Shown: one piece after another, positions 39,382-48,552 of the stretch
Layout of the letters: every line of letters begins with the position of its first letter
Numbering within the stretch: the stretch's first letter is position 1
Assembly (NCBI GenBank): GCA_001898415.1
Contig: MKTU01000051.1
Location: forward strand, 82,910 to 131,461
DNA from: Rhodanobacter sp. 67-28
Lineage (GTDB): Bacteria; Pseudomonadota; Gammaproteobacteria; Xanthomonadales; Rhodanobacteraceae
Direction: 5' to 3'
DNA: 48,552 nt
The notes under the pieces: model-generated
What the model was told of the DNA's origin: nothing
What the model saw: the letters and a program-made list of their open reading frames with translations, nothing else
The model's database searches: none
Position numbers and translations under genes: made by a program

Positions 39382-39437
39382 CCTGCCTGCGGCTGCCCGA
39401 ATTCGCTCCCGGCGAATTCGCCGACTGCGGAGGCAGG
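39382..39437. repeat. imperfect long hairpin in a 320-base noncoding stretch
   Basis: Outer arms CCTGCCT (39382-39388) and AGGCAGG (39431-39437) enclose perfect inner arms CGAATTCGC (39398-39406) and GCGAATTCG (39412-39420). It is the only structure seen in the gene-free stretch between the HD hydrolase gene and tRNA-Ser. Confidence 0.5.
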
Positions 39438-39540
39438 ATGCCAGAGCGAACGTCGGCGAAGCCGACGGACCGAAGGGTGAGGTGCAGGATGCGCCGAATA
39501 ACCAGTGGGTTCTCATTCCTGCCATCACCGCCAGAAAAGG

Positions 39541-39562
39541 AAAACGCCCCACTCGGGGCGTT
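39541..39562 (-). terminator. intrinsic terminator of tRNA-Ser
   Basis: AAACGCCCC (39541-39549) pairs with GGGGCGTTT (39554-39562) around ACTC, just beyond the tRNA 3' end, with a T-run on the minus strand. Confidence 0.85.
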
Positions 39563-39570
39563 TTGCTTTT

Positions 39571-39660
39571 CTGGCGGAGAGAGTGGGATTCGAACCCACG
39601 GTAGTGTTGCCACTACGGCAGTTTTCAAGACTGCTGCCTTAAACCGCTCGGCCATCTCTC
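39571..39660 (-). tRNA. tRNA-Ser (anticodon UGA)
   Basis: On the minus strand the acceptor GGAGAGA pairs with TCTCTCC, the anticodon loop is CTTGAAA (anticodon TGA) in stem GCAGT/ACTGC, the class II variable arm is long, the T-loop is TTCGAAT in stem GTGGG/CCCAC, and CCA is encoded. It decodes UCA. It lies 584 bases downstream of the serS stop codon, on the same strand as serS. Confidence 0.97.
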
Positions 39661-39700
39661 CGAAAAATTTTCCCGCCAACTGTCGCTCTGGGAACTCTGG

Positions 39701-39737
39701 CCCTTCGACTTCGCTTCGCTACGCTCAGGGTGAACGG
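39701..39737. repeat. partial TTCGACTTCGC/CTCAGGG element
   Basis: CCCTTCGACTTCGCTTCGCT runs on into ACGCTCAGGGTGAACGG: one arm of the complete inverted repeat at 23931-24025, with an internal deletion. Confidence 0.8.
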
Positions 39738-39810
39738 TGGGAAGTTGTGCGGGGTGCACATGCTAGCAGGAACGTTGCAATGGATGCCGCGGAAGGCGCG
39801 CCGGGACTTT

Positions 39811-39878
39811 GTAGCAGCGCACTCTGCGCGCGATGTTTTTCGGTGGCGTGACGAAGGGCATCGCGCACGAGTACGCTC

Positions 39879-39883
<5 letters not shown>
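39811..39883. repeat. GTAGGAGC-family palindrome, GCGCAC variant
   Basis: Left arm GTAGCAGCGCACTCTGCGCG (39811-39830) plus CGATG; right arm GGCATCGCGCACGAGTACGC plus TCCTACA (39858-39883). The arms are imperfect. The right arm contains the TAG stop of the minus-strand membrane protein gene. Confidence 0.75.
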
Positions 39884-41557
<1,674 letters not shown>

Positions 41558-41576
41558 TTATCGCTGCGCGTGGCCG

Positions 41577-41599
41577 GTGGCCGCAATGAATGCGGCCAC
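41577..41599. repeat. 9-bp perfect hairpin upstream of serS
   Basis: GTGGCCGCA (41577-41585) and TGCGGCCAC (41591-41599) enclose ATGAA, in the leader between the 194-residue membrane protein and serS. It could be a terminator without U-tract or a leader structure. Confidence 0.5.
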
Positions 41600-41616
41600 G
41601 TCCCTGCTTTTGGCGG

Positions 41617-41703
41617 CCTTCGACTTCCTCGCTCCTCAAAGCCGCGGCCATCCCTGGCCGCACCCCGCGTGCGGCGCTACTCGCCTACGCTCAGGGGGAA
41701 CGG
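41617..41703. repeat. interrupted TTCGACTTCGC/CTCAGGG element
   Basis: CCTTCGACTTCCTCGC (41617-41632) and GCGCTACTCGCCTACGCTCA followed by GGGGGAACGG (to 41703) are two parts of the element seen complete at 23931-24025, separated by about 40 unrelated bases that contain GGCCATCCCTGGCC. The TGA stop of the adjacent membrane protein gene falls inside the second part. Confidence 0.75.
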
Positions 41704-42275
41704 TTCGACGAGCGCTCGCCGCGACCCAGCCACCACGCCATCGCGGCACCGGCGAGCAGCCAGCCGATCAGTTGCTCGGCCAGGGCGGCGAGCGTGAAAT
41801 CGAGCGGGAAGCGGTACCAGTTCCAGTACGGGAGCATGCTGCTGAGCCAGGCAAACACGGCCGCCGCCGCGGCAATCGCCACGCGGCGACGGAAGCCCAC
41901 CACGGCCAGCCCCATGACGAAGGCCAGCGCCAGCGACGCCAGCGTGTCGGATGCCCACTGCCGCCCGATCTGCGGGCCCATCTGCATCATGTCGGTGCCG
42001 CGCGGCTGGTACACCACCAAGGCGTACGGCGAGCGCACAGCCTTGATCGAATAGGCGCGCACCACGGCCGCGTCGCCCATCTGCTTGGGATCGAGCGAGG
42101 GCAGCAGGTACACGCCCGGTTGATCGCCCAGCCCTTCCTGCAGCCCGCTCAGCGCCGCGTTCTCGTTGAGCGGCTGGTGGATGCCGACACTGCCCAGCCC
42201 CAGCGCCATGTGCGCGGCCACGCCCCAGAGGAACATCACGATGCCGCCGATCAGACCCGCCACCAGTACGCGCAT
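41691..42275 (-). CDS. integral membrane protein, function unknown
   Basis: The 194-residue protein has a first membrane segment at 4-24 (VAGLIGGIVMFLWGVAAHMAL), an extracytoplasmic domain of about 85 residues (LNENAALSGLQEGLGDQPGVYLLP), and three more segments at about 110-128, 132-150 and 162-186. I recognise no named family. It lies between rarA and serS, where many gammaproteobacteria have crcB, but it does not look like CrcB (no double-barrel fluoride motifs). Its last residues (ERSSNRSP) and TGA stop come from the TTCGAC-type repeat, so the original C-terminus may have differed. Confidence 0.78.
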   Translation of the reverse strand: MRVLVAGLIGGIVMFLWGVAAHMALGLGSVGIHQPLNENAALSGLQEGLGDQPGVYLLPSLDPKQMGDAAVVRAYSIKAVRSPYALVVYQPRGTDMMQMGPQIGRQWASDTLASLALAFVMGLAVVGFRRRVAIAAAAAVFAWLSSMLPYWNWYRFPLDFTLAALAEQLIGWLLAGAAMAWWLGRGERSSNRSP

Positions 42276-42343
42276 GGTTTATCCCTCCCCGGTTGGTTGA
42301 GCCAATCTAGGTCGGGAAAGCGCGTGCGGCAAGGGCGTACGCG

Positions 42344-42435
42344 GCAGGAGCCCGTTCGCGGGCGATGCTCTTGCGAATCCCGTATCCCGTATCCCGAACC
42401 CGAAAGAAAAGCATCGCCCGCGAGCGGGCTCCTAC
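42344..42435. repeat. composite palindrome: GTAGGAGC-type arms outside, heptads inside
   Basis: Arms GCAGGAGCCCGTTCGCGGGC (42344-42363) plus GATGCT and AGCATCGCCCGCGAGCGGGC (42410-42429) plus TCCTAC enclose ATCCCGT heptads at about 42377-42400. It has the same parts as 22369-22500 in reversed nesting. The right arm contains the TAG stop codon of rarA. Confidence 0.88.
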
Positions 42436-43769
42436 GGATTGCGGGCTTTTTCGCGGGCGGCACGCAGGGCCAGCAGTTTTTCGCGCAGTTGCAGTTCCAG
42501 GCCGCGTTCGACCGGTTCGTAGAACACCGTGCCGACGAGCGCGTCGGGCAGGCACTGCTGGTCCAGCGCGATGCCGCCTTCGGCGTCGTGGTCGTACTGG
42601 TAGCCCTTGCCGTAGCCGAGGCCCTTCATCAGTTTGGTGGGCGCGTTGCGCAAGTGCATCGGCACTTCCAGCGTGCCGCCCTTGCGTACCGCGTCGCGGG
42701 CCTTGTTGTAGGCCATGTAGGCGGCGTTGCTCTTGGGCGAGATGGCCAGCCAGATCGCCAGCTGGGCCAGGCCCAGTTCGCCTTCGGGGCTGCCCAGGCG
42801 CTCGTAGGTGTCCCACGCGTCCAGCGCCATGCGCCAGGCGCGCGGCTCGGCCAGGCCGACATCCTCCACCGCCATGCGGGTCATGCGGCGGGCGAGATAC
42901 AGCGGATCGACGCCGCCATCGAGCATGCGGCACAGCCAGTACACGGCGGCGTCGGGGTCGGACGAGCGCACGGATTTGTGCAGCGCCGAGATCTGGTCGT
43001 AGAACTGCTCGCCCTGCTTGTCGAAGCGACGGGTGCGGTCAGCCAGCACCTGGCTCAGCGTGGCTTCGTCGATGGTGCGCTCGTGCGCCAGCTCGGCGGC
43101 GATTTCCAGCAGGGTCAGCGCGCGGCGCACGTCGCCATCGGCGGCCTGGGCGATCGAATCGAGCGATTCGTCGGACACCTGCAATTGCAGTTCGCCGAGG
43201 CCGCGCTCGCTGTCGGCCAGCGCGCGTTTCAGCGCGGCGATGATGTCGGCGGTGGAAACCGGCTCCAGCACATGCACGCGGCAGCGCGACAGCAGCGCGG
43301 AGTTAAGTTCGAACGAGGGGTTCTCGGTGGTGGCACCGATGAAGATGATCACGCCGCGCTCGATGTGCGGCAGGAACGCATCCTGCTGGGTCTTGTTGAA
43401 GCGGTGCACCTCGTCCACGAACAACACGGTGCGGCGGCCCTGCGCGAAGTTCACCTCGGCCTCGGCCAGCGCCTTGCGCACGTCCGGCAGGCCGGACAGC
43501 ACGGCGGAGATCGCACGGAAATCCGCCTCGGCGTAACGCGCCACCAGCAGCGCCAGCGTGGTCTTGCCGCAGCCGGGCGGGCCCCACAGCACCATCGAAT
43601 GGATCTTGCCGGCCTCCAGCGCGCGGCGCAGCGCCTGGTCCGGGCCGACCAGCCGCTGCTGCCCGACGATTTCGTCGAGGCTGCGCGGGCGCATGCGTTC
43701 GGCCAGGGGCTTGAGCGCGTCGGGCTCGGCGAACAGGCTGGAGCCGGCCGGGGCAACGGGAGGATTCAT
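42432..43769 (-). CDS. rarA: replication-associated recombination protein A (AAA+ ATPase)
   Basis: The 445-residue clamp-loader-like AAA+ ATPase (MgsA/RarA) acts at stalled replication forks. Motifs: LAERMRPRSLDEIVGQQRL, Walker A GPPGCGKTT, Walker B DEVHRFNK, sensor GATTENPSFE, arginine finger SALLSRCRV, and the C-terminal tetramerisation part with MHLRNAPTKLMK. It belongs to the lolA-rarA-serS neighbourhood, here interrupted on the lolA side by a GGDEF gene. The ATG of MNPPVAP was chosen by alignment to the family start; an upstream in-frame ATG 6 codons earlier is possible. Its TAG stop lies in a repeat arm. Confidence 0.95.
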   Translation of the reverse strand: MNPPVAPAGSSLFAEPDALKPLAERMRPRSLDEIVGQQRLVGPDQALRRALEAGKIHSMVLWGPPGCGKTTLALLVARYAEADFRAISAVLSGLPDVRKALAEAEVNFAQGRRTVLFVDEVHRFNKTQQDAFLPHIERGVIIFIGATTENPSFELNSALLSRCRVHVLEPVSTADIIAALKRALADSERGLGELQLQVSDESLDSIAQAADGDVRRALTLLEIAAELAHERTIDEATLSQVLADRTRRFDKQGEQFYDQISALHKSVRSSDPDAAVYWLCRMLDGGVDPLYLARRMTRMAVEDVGLAEPRAWRMALDAWDTYERLGSPEGELGLAQLAIWLAISPKSNAAYMAYNKARDAVRKGGTLEVPMHLRNAPTKLMKGLGYGKGYQYDHDAEGGIALDQQCLPDALVGTVFYEPVERGLELQLREKLLALRAAREKARNP

Positions 43770-43959
43770 GCGCCGATGATAAAGCATGCACTCGCGGCGC
43801 CCGCCTGCCGAAACGCAGTGCATGCCGGTATCATGGCGTCGCCCGCGTTGTCTAGCCGATTCGACCGGGCGTGGCGGGGGACAACCAGAACGTGATCGTG
43901 CACGGAATCATTGACCACACCACGAAAACCGGACGCGCGCAGCCGCCCGGCGCCTTGCC

Positions 43960-46900
43960 GTGCCGGCATGGATGGCCGGGGTGAAGCGGCAGCCCTTGCG
44001 CTGCCCGTTGCTGGGCCTGCTGGGAGCGCTGCTGCTGTTGCTCCGGGCTGGCGCTGGCATGGCTGCTCCGGCCGATCCGTGGGCGCCGTTCGAGTCGCCA
44101 TGGTTCGACAAGGTATCCAGTGCGGAAGGATTCCCGCCGGCCATCGTCACCGCGCTGGCGCAGGATCGCGAAGGCCTGCTGTGGGTGGGCACGATGGTCG
44201 GGCTGGCCCGCTATGACGGCTACCGCACCCAGTTGTTCGACGTCCGCGGCGAACCTGTCAAGGGCCTGCCCGACGCCTACGTGCGCTGCCTGCTGGCCCT
44301 GCCCGACGGCGGCATGCTGATCGGCACCAACGCCGGCGGCCTGGTGCGCTTCGATCCGGCGACCAACACCTTCCACGTCTATCCCGGCGGCCCGGACGGC
44401 ATCTCCGACCGCAAGATTTTCGCCCTCGCCGACGACCACGCCGGCGGCGTGTGGGTGGCCACCGAACAGGGTCTGGACCATCTCGACCTGCGCAGCAACG
44501 CGATCCGCCACGTCGACACCGGCAGCGACACCGCGCCGCGCAACTTCAGCGTGATGCAGGACCGTGCGGGCAACCTGTGGCTGGGCAACAACGAGGGCCT
44601 GTTCGTGCGGCACGCAGGCAGCGATCGCTTCGAGCGCCCCGCGCCGCCCGGCGACGCCGTGGTGGCCACCGTGCTGGAGAACCAGATCTGGGCCATCGAC
44701 GAGGACAGCGCCGGGCGCCTGTGGATCGGCAGCGGCCAGGCCGGCGCGGTGTACCGCGGCCCGCACGGAAACTGGCATCCGGTGCCGCAGTTCAGCGGCT
44801 ATCGCAAGGGCGCCCAGCACGCCACCGTGCGCGACTTCCAAGAGGCCGCGCCGGGCACCATGTGGATCGCCACCGACGGCAGCGGCGTGCTGGCCTACCG
44901 CCCCGGCGACGCCTCGCTGCAGCGGATCGAGCACGATCCGGCGGTGCCCTCCTCGCTGCCCGGCGACGCCGTGCGCGCATTGCTGCACGACCGCGCCGGC
45001 AACCTGTGGGCGGCCACCGACCTGGGCCTGGCCCGCGCCTATCTGGGCGACCGCGGCGCGTTCTCGGTGCTGCCATCGCCGCTGGAATCGAACATGCTCA
45101 GCGACACCAGCGTGCGCGGCGTCTACGTGGACAGTCGCGGGCTGGTCTGGATCGGCCTGAGCGCCGGCCGCATCGACGTGATCGATCTGCGCGCCGGGCA
45201 GATGCGCCACCTGCGGCTCGGCGGCACGCAGACGCTGCGCGACGTGCAGTCCTTTGCCGAGGCGGCAGACGGCTCGATCTGGGTCGGCACCCAGGGCCTG
45301 GCGAAGGTGGACCCGCACACGTTCGAGATCAGCTCGTCGGTGCTGCCCGCACTGGAGAATACGCCGGTGCTGTGCCTGCGCATGGATGGCAACCGCCTGC
45401 TGATCGGCACCTACGACGGACTGTTCCGCTACGACACCGGCACCGGCGTGCTGGACCACATCCGGCACGACCCGGACGACCCGACCAGCCTGGTCAGCAA
45501 CACGGTGCGGCAGATCCTCAAGGTCGGCGACGAATGGTGGTACAGCACCTCGCGCGGCATCAGCATCGCCCCCGACAGCGGCGCCAGCCGCGGCTTCCGC
45601 ACGCTCACCCATCGCGAGGGCGATCCGGCCAGCCTGCCCGGCGATTCGGTGAGCGCGGCAACGCCCGGCCCGCGAGGGCACCTGTGGGTGAGCACCTCCG
45701 GCGGGCTGGCCGAAAGCATCGGCAAGAACCCCTGGCGCTTTTCCAGCATCGGCGTCGCCGAAGGCCTGCTCAGCGACAAGGTCACCAGCGCGCTCAGCGA
45801 TGGCCTGGGCCACATCTGGGCCAGCACCTCCAGCGGCGTCGCGCGCGTCGATGCCGGCAGCCACGCGGTGCGCAACCTGAGCTCGCGCGACGGCCTGCAC
45901 ATCCGCAGCTACCACTATGCCGACGCCGCCGCCCACGCGCCCGACGGTTCGCTGCTGTTCGGTGGCCTGGGTGGCCTGACGGTGATCCGCCCGGCCATCC
46001 AGATCGACGACAACGACGACGCCCCGCTGGCGATCACCCACGCGGTGCTCGGCGCGGTGGCGCTGCCGTTCGGCAAGCTGCCGCATGACGGCGACACGAT
46101 CACGCTGGACCAGCGCAACCGCAACCTGCGCGTGGACTTTTCCCTGCTGGATTACCGCTCCCCCGGCGAAACCTCGTACAGCTATCGCATGACCGGCCTG
46201 GACGACGGCTGGGTCGACATCCCGGCCGGCGCCAAACCCGGCGCGAACTACACCAACCTCGCGCACGGCGACTACGTGCTGTATCTGCGCGCCAGCACGC
46301 AGGGCATGTACCCGCGCACGGTCGAAAGCCGCCTGCTCGTGAAGGTCGCCCCCCGCTGGTACGAGACCTGGTACAGCAAGCTGGCCGCGGTCGCGCTGCT
46401 GATCGGCCTGGTGGTGCTGCTGGTGCATCTGCGCACGCTCTACCTGCGCCGGCAGGCGCTGCAGCTGCAGCGACAGATCAACGAGCACACGCGCGACCTG
46501 CGCGCCGCCAACCGGCGCCTGGACGAGCTGGCCAGCACCGACGGGCTCACCGGCATCTACAACCGGCGCCGCTTCCTGGAGCTGGCCCAGGCGGAATGCG
46601 AACGGTCGCGCGAGCAATCCATCTGCATCGCGCTGTTCGACCTGGACCGCTTCAAGCAGGTCAACGACATCCATGGCCACCTCGCCGGCGACGCCGTGAT
46701 CCGCGGCGCGGTGGCGGTGATCCAGCGCCATTGCCGGCAGGGTGACCTGCTCGGACGCTACGGCGGCGAGGAGTTCGTGCTGTGCCTGCCCGACACCAGC
46801 GTGGCGCAGGCCAGCGAGATCGCCGAGCGCATCTGCGCGGCCATGGCCGGCACGGCCGTCAGCTATCAGGATCGGCCGATCCAGGTCACGGTGAGCATCG

Positions 46901-47013
46901 GCGTCACCGCGCTGCGTCAGGGTGAATCCATCGAGCAGTGGCTGTCGCGCGCGGACAAGGCGCTGTACGAGGCCAAGCGCAACGGCCGCAACCGCTACGC
47001 GGTAGCCAGCTGA
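43960..47013 (+). CDS. membrane diguanylate cyclase with two-component-regulator propeller sensor
   Basis: The 1017-residue protein has a signal sequence or anchor (about 12-35), a long periplasmic part of beta-propeller repeats (for example GLLWVGTMVGLARYD, NLWLGNNEGLF, GRLWIGSGQAG, GSIWVGTQGLA), a Y_Y_Y domain (TSYSYRMTGLDDGWVDIPAG, about 730-790), a membrane segment (about 808-828), a short coiled coil, and a GGDEF domain with active site GGEEF (935-939) and the inhibitory RxxD site RQGD five residues before. It should synthesise c-di-GMP in response to a periplasmic signal. It is divergent from rarA and convergent with the DUF1275 gene. Confidence 0.93.
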   Translation: MPAWMAGVKRQPLRCPLLGLLGALLLLLRAGAGMAAPADPWAPFESPWFDKVSSAEGFPPAIVTALAQDREGLLWVGTMVGLARYDGYRTQLFDVRGEPVKGLPDAYVRCLLALPDGGMLIGTNAGGLVRFDPATNTFHVYPGGPDGISDRKIFALADDHAGGVWVATEQGLDHLDLRSNAIRHVDTGSDTAPRNFSVMQDRAGNLWLGNNEGLFVRHAGSDRFERPAPPGDAVVATVLENQIWAIDEDSAGRLWIGSGQAGAVYRGPHGNWHPVPQFSGYRKGAQHATVRDFQEAAPGTMWIATDGSGVLAYRPGDASLQRIEHDPAVPSSLPGDAVRALLHDRAGNLWAATDLGLARAYLGDRGAFSVLPSPLESNMLSDTSVRGVYVDSRGLVWIGLSAGRIDVIDLRAGQMRHLRLGGTQTLRDVQSFAEAADGSIWVGTQGLAKVDPHTFEISSSVLPALENTPVLCLRMDGNRLLIGTYDGLFRYDTGTGVLDHIRHDPDDPTSLVSNTVRQILKVGDEWWYSTSRGISIAPDSGASRGFRTLTHREGDPASLPGDSVSAATPGPRGHLWVSTSGGLAESIGKNPWRFSSIGVAEGLLSDKVTSALSDGLGHIWASTSSGVARVDAGSHAVRNLSSRDGLHIRSYHYADAAAHAPDGSLLFGGLGGLTVIRPAIQIDDNDDAPLAITHAVLGAVALPFGKLPHDGDTITLDQRNRNLRVDFSLLDYRSPGETSYSYRMTGLDDGWVDIPAGAKPGANYTNLAHGDYVLYLRASTQGMYPRTVESRLLVKVAPRWYETWYSKLAAVALLIGLVVLLVHLRTLYLRRQALQLQRQINEHTRDLRAANRRLDELASTDGLTGIYNRRRFLELAQAECERSREQSICIALFDLDRFKQVNDIHGHLAGDAVIRGAVAVIQRHCRQGDLLGRYGGEEFVLCLPDTSVAQASEIAERICAAMAGTAVSYQDRPIQVTVSIGVTALRQGESIEQWLSRADKALYEAKRNGRNRYAVAS

Positions 47014-47022
47014 CATCCCCGC

Positions 47023-47712
47023 TCAATCGGCGCCCGCGGTGCCCCGACTCAAGGTGTATTGCCGGTAGATGCCGTAGCCCATGCCGCACAGGCCGGTCAG
47101 CGCGGCCGGCACCAGCAGCGCGCGTTCGCCCATGGAGCGGAACAACAGTGCGCCGGCCGTGCCGCCCAGGGTGAAACAGGTCACCACCAGCAGGCACACG
47201 CCCACGCGCAGCGCATCCACCGGCAGGCCGCGCATCCGCTGGCCGATGTAGATTCCCAGGTCGGTGAACATGCCGGAGACGTGGGTGGTGCGGAACACCA
47301 TGCCGCTGTACGTGCTGGCCATGCCGTTCTGCAAACCGATGCCGATCGAGGCCAGGTAGATGCCGGCCGAATCATTGGCATGCAGCAGCGGCACTGCCGC
47401 AAACAGCAGCAGCGACTCCAGCACCAGCGCCACGCCGTAGCGGCGGCCGAGTTTAAGCGTCTGCTGCTGCACGATCAATCCGCTGAGCAGCGCACCGAAC
47501 ACGAACGCCGCCACCGACAGGCCCCAATGCACCGCTTCGGGCCCGTCCGCCAGGCCCAGCGATGCACCGAGCAAGGTGGTCGATCCGGTCAGGTTGGTGA
47601 TTGCCTGGTGGCGAAAGCCCAGGTAACCGGCCGCGTTGACGATGCCGGCGATGAACGCCAGCACGCCGCCACCGATCCACGCCCAGCGCGGCAACTGCCG
47701 CAGTACGGCCAT
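47023..47712 (-). CDS. DUF1275 (YoaK-like) membrane protein
   Basis: The 229-residue protein has six hydrophobic segments and the DUF1275 pattern: AFIAGIVNAAGYLGF near the N-terminus, TNLTGSTTLLGASL, ASIGIGLQNGMASTYSGMVFRTTHVSG and the later TDLGIYIGQRMRG. The family is a putative transporter of unknown substrate in the inner membrane. It is 7 bases after the lolA stop on the same strand and probably cotranscribed. The start ATG at 47712 fits the family N-terminus. Confidence 0.88.
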   Translation of the reverse strand: MAVLRQLPRWAWIGGGVLAFIAGIVNAAGYLGFRHQAITNLTGSTTLLGASLGLADGPEAVHWGLSVAAFVFGALLSGLIVQQQTLKLGRRYGVALVLESLLLFAAVPLLHANDSAGIYLASIGIGLQNGMASTYSGMVFRTTHVSGMFTDLGIYIGQRMRGLPVDALRVGVCLLVVTCFTLGGTAGALLFRSMGERALLVPAALTGLCGMGYGIYRQYTLSRGTAGAD

Positions 47713-47719
47713 CGCCGGC

Positions 47720-48385
47720 TCAGTCCCGGATCGGCTGGATGCTGATCTGCGGCACGTCGCCGATCACGTCGGCGCCCTCCGGCGGCACGAAGTTGAACGT
47801 GCCCGGCGGCAGCACCGGGTTGCGCTGCCACTGCGAGAAACGGATCTCGGTGGTCGCGCCGAGCTGGTCGCGGAAGGTCATCCGGGCCAGGCCGTTCGCG
47901 TCGAAGCCGAGGTCGACCCAGGCGAACTGCGCGTCCTTGCTGGTGGAGGTCAGCCGCAACCAGGCGAGCCCGTCCTTTTCGCCGCGTTCGCTGGCGTTGA
48001 ACTCCTTGTCCAGCTGCTTGAGGTCCGTCAGCACGGTCAAGGGACTGTGCGCCTCCTCGGTGCTCTGCCTGCGCACGGTGACCTGCTCCAGCTCCGGGTC
48101 GTACATCCAGACCCGGCCGCCGTCGGCGACGATGGTCTGCTTGTACGGCGTGGTGGTGTCCCAGCGGAACTCCCGCGGCGCCTCCAGGGCCAGCGTGCCG
48201 GAACTGGTCTTGCTGCCCTGGCCGTTGACGTTGGTCAGCGTCTGGCTGAAATGCCCGGTCAGCGAATGCAGGCCGGTGGCGAATGCATCCAGCCGCGCCC
48301 GCGCCGGGCCGGTGGCCGCCTGAGTTGCTACCGAAAACATCAGCAGCAGGATGGACATGGGCAAGGCAAACATGAGGCGTTTCAT
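47720..48385 (-). CDS. lolA: outer-membrane lipoprotein carrier protein
   Basis: The 221-residue periplasmic chaperone has a signal peptide (1-23, hydrophobic LPMSILLLMFSVATQA) and the LolA fold pattern: LDAFATGLHSLTGHFSQTL, GTLALEAPREFRWDTTTPYKQTIVADG (conserved Phe and Trp), WMYDPELEQVTVR, and the closing FNFVPPEGADVIGD. It carries lipoproteins from the LolCDE complex to LolB. It belongs to the usual lolA-rarA-serS neighbourhood, but rarA is more than 3 kb away here. Several lipoproteins in this window are its likely cargo. Confidence 0.94.
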   Translation of the reverse strand: MKRLMFALPMSILLLMFSVATQAATGPARARLDAFATGLHSLTGHFSQTLTNVNGQGSKTSSGTLALEAPREFRWDTTTPYKQTIVADGGRVWMYDPELEQVTVRRQSTEEAHSPLTVLTDLKQLDKEFNASERGEKDGLAWLRLTSTSKDAQFAWVDLGFDANGLARMTFRDQLGATTEIRFSQWQRNPVLPPGTFNFVPPEGADVIGDVPQISIQPIRD

Positions 48386-48468
48386 CGGATTCCCGAAAGA
48401 TGGCGATGGACGAATTGTGGACAGTACCGGCTTAACCGATCGATAGGGCGAACATAGCCGCTCGCGAC

Positions 48469-48546
48469 TTTGGAGCGCACCTATGCGCGATGCTTTTGGC
48501 GAGATGCGGGATGCAAAAAAGCATTGCGCACAGGGTGCGCCTGTAT
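48469..48546. repeat. GTAGGAGC-family palindrome, GCGCAC variant, upstream of lolA
   Basis: Left arm TTTGGAGCGCACCTATGCGC plus GATGCTTTT (48469-48497) and right arm GCATTGCGCACAGGGTGCGC (about 48521-48540) plus CTGTATG face each other around GGCGAGATGCGGGATGC. It is the same variant as 39811-39883 and lies in the region upstream of lolA. Confidence 0.8.
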
Positions 48547-48552
48547 GAGGAA

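Noticed and set aside
34986-39660. Prophage or integrative element with its own integrase
   Set aside because: No integrase, capsid, portal, terminase or replication gene was found; only TA genes and fragments are present.
43852-47016. Open frame of 1054 codons antisense to the GGDEF protein
   Set aside because: The opposite strand has clear propeller repeats and GGEEF; the antisense reading is low-complexity.

Overview
This window is high-GC chromosomal DNA of a gammaproteobacterium. Gene content and order (KDO kinase and heptosyltransferase, scpA-scpB-rluB, lolA/rarA/serS, a YtrA-type regulator with its ABC exporter, TonB receptor, GTAGGAGC-type intergenic palindromes) point to Xanthomonadales, most likely the Rhodanobacteraceae (Rhodanobacter/Dyella relatives). 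The placement is an inference; no rRNA is present.

Layout. Positions 1-3756 hold a cut tRNA-Ser(GGA), an MBL-fold hydrolase, a KDO kinase, a heptosyltransferase and a cysteine-free OxyR-like LysR regulator. Positions 4000-9554 hold aconitase, a small lipoprotein, a long-chain acyl-CoA ligase and a PilZ protein. An 845-base stretch without a recognisable gene follows, then scpA-scpB-rluB-arsC. Positions 14044-18823 hold a transaminase/omega-amidase pair, a LysR regulator and a secreted amidohydrolase. Positions 19103-22364 are a five-gene operon under a strong promoter that overlaps a GGTG-N16-CACC palindrome. Positions 22507-34208 hold fumarase, adenylosuccinate lyase, a DUF885 lipoprotein, a DUF72 protein, a tandem amidohydrolase pair in which one member has lost its metal-binding HxH, and a TonB receptor.

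Positions 34986-39660 look accessory. They hold an AbiEi/AbiEii-type toxin-antitoxin pair with a four-half-site symmetric operator, a decayed type I restriction (HsdR) N-terminus, an intact YoeB toxin behind a frameshifted YefM antitoxin, a stand-alone (p)ppGpp-hydrolase-like HD protein and a possible transposase scrap. The block ends at tRNA-Ser(UGA). Positions 39879-48385 return to core genes (serS, rarA, lolA), with a 1017-residue membrane diguanylate cyclase inserted between rarA and lolA.

Three families of intergenic inverted repeats run through the window: GTAGGAGC palindromes, GGGAATA/GGGATTC heptad arrays and a TTCGACTTCGC...CTCAGGGTGAACGG element. Four genes take their stop codon from inside such a repeat. 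Together with the split YefM and the half-degenerate amidohydrolase pair, these are the points most worth a second look.
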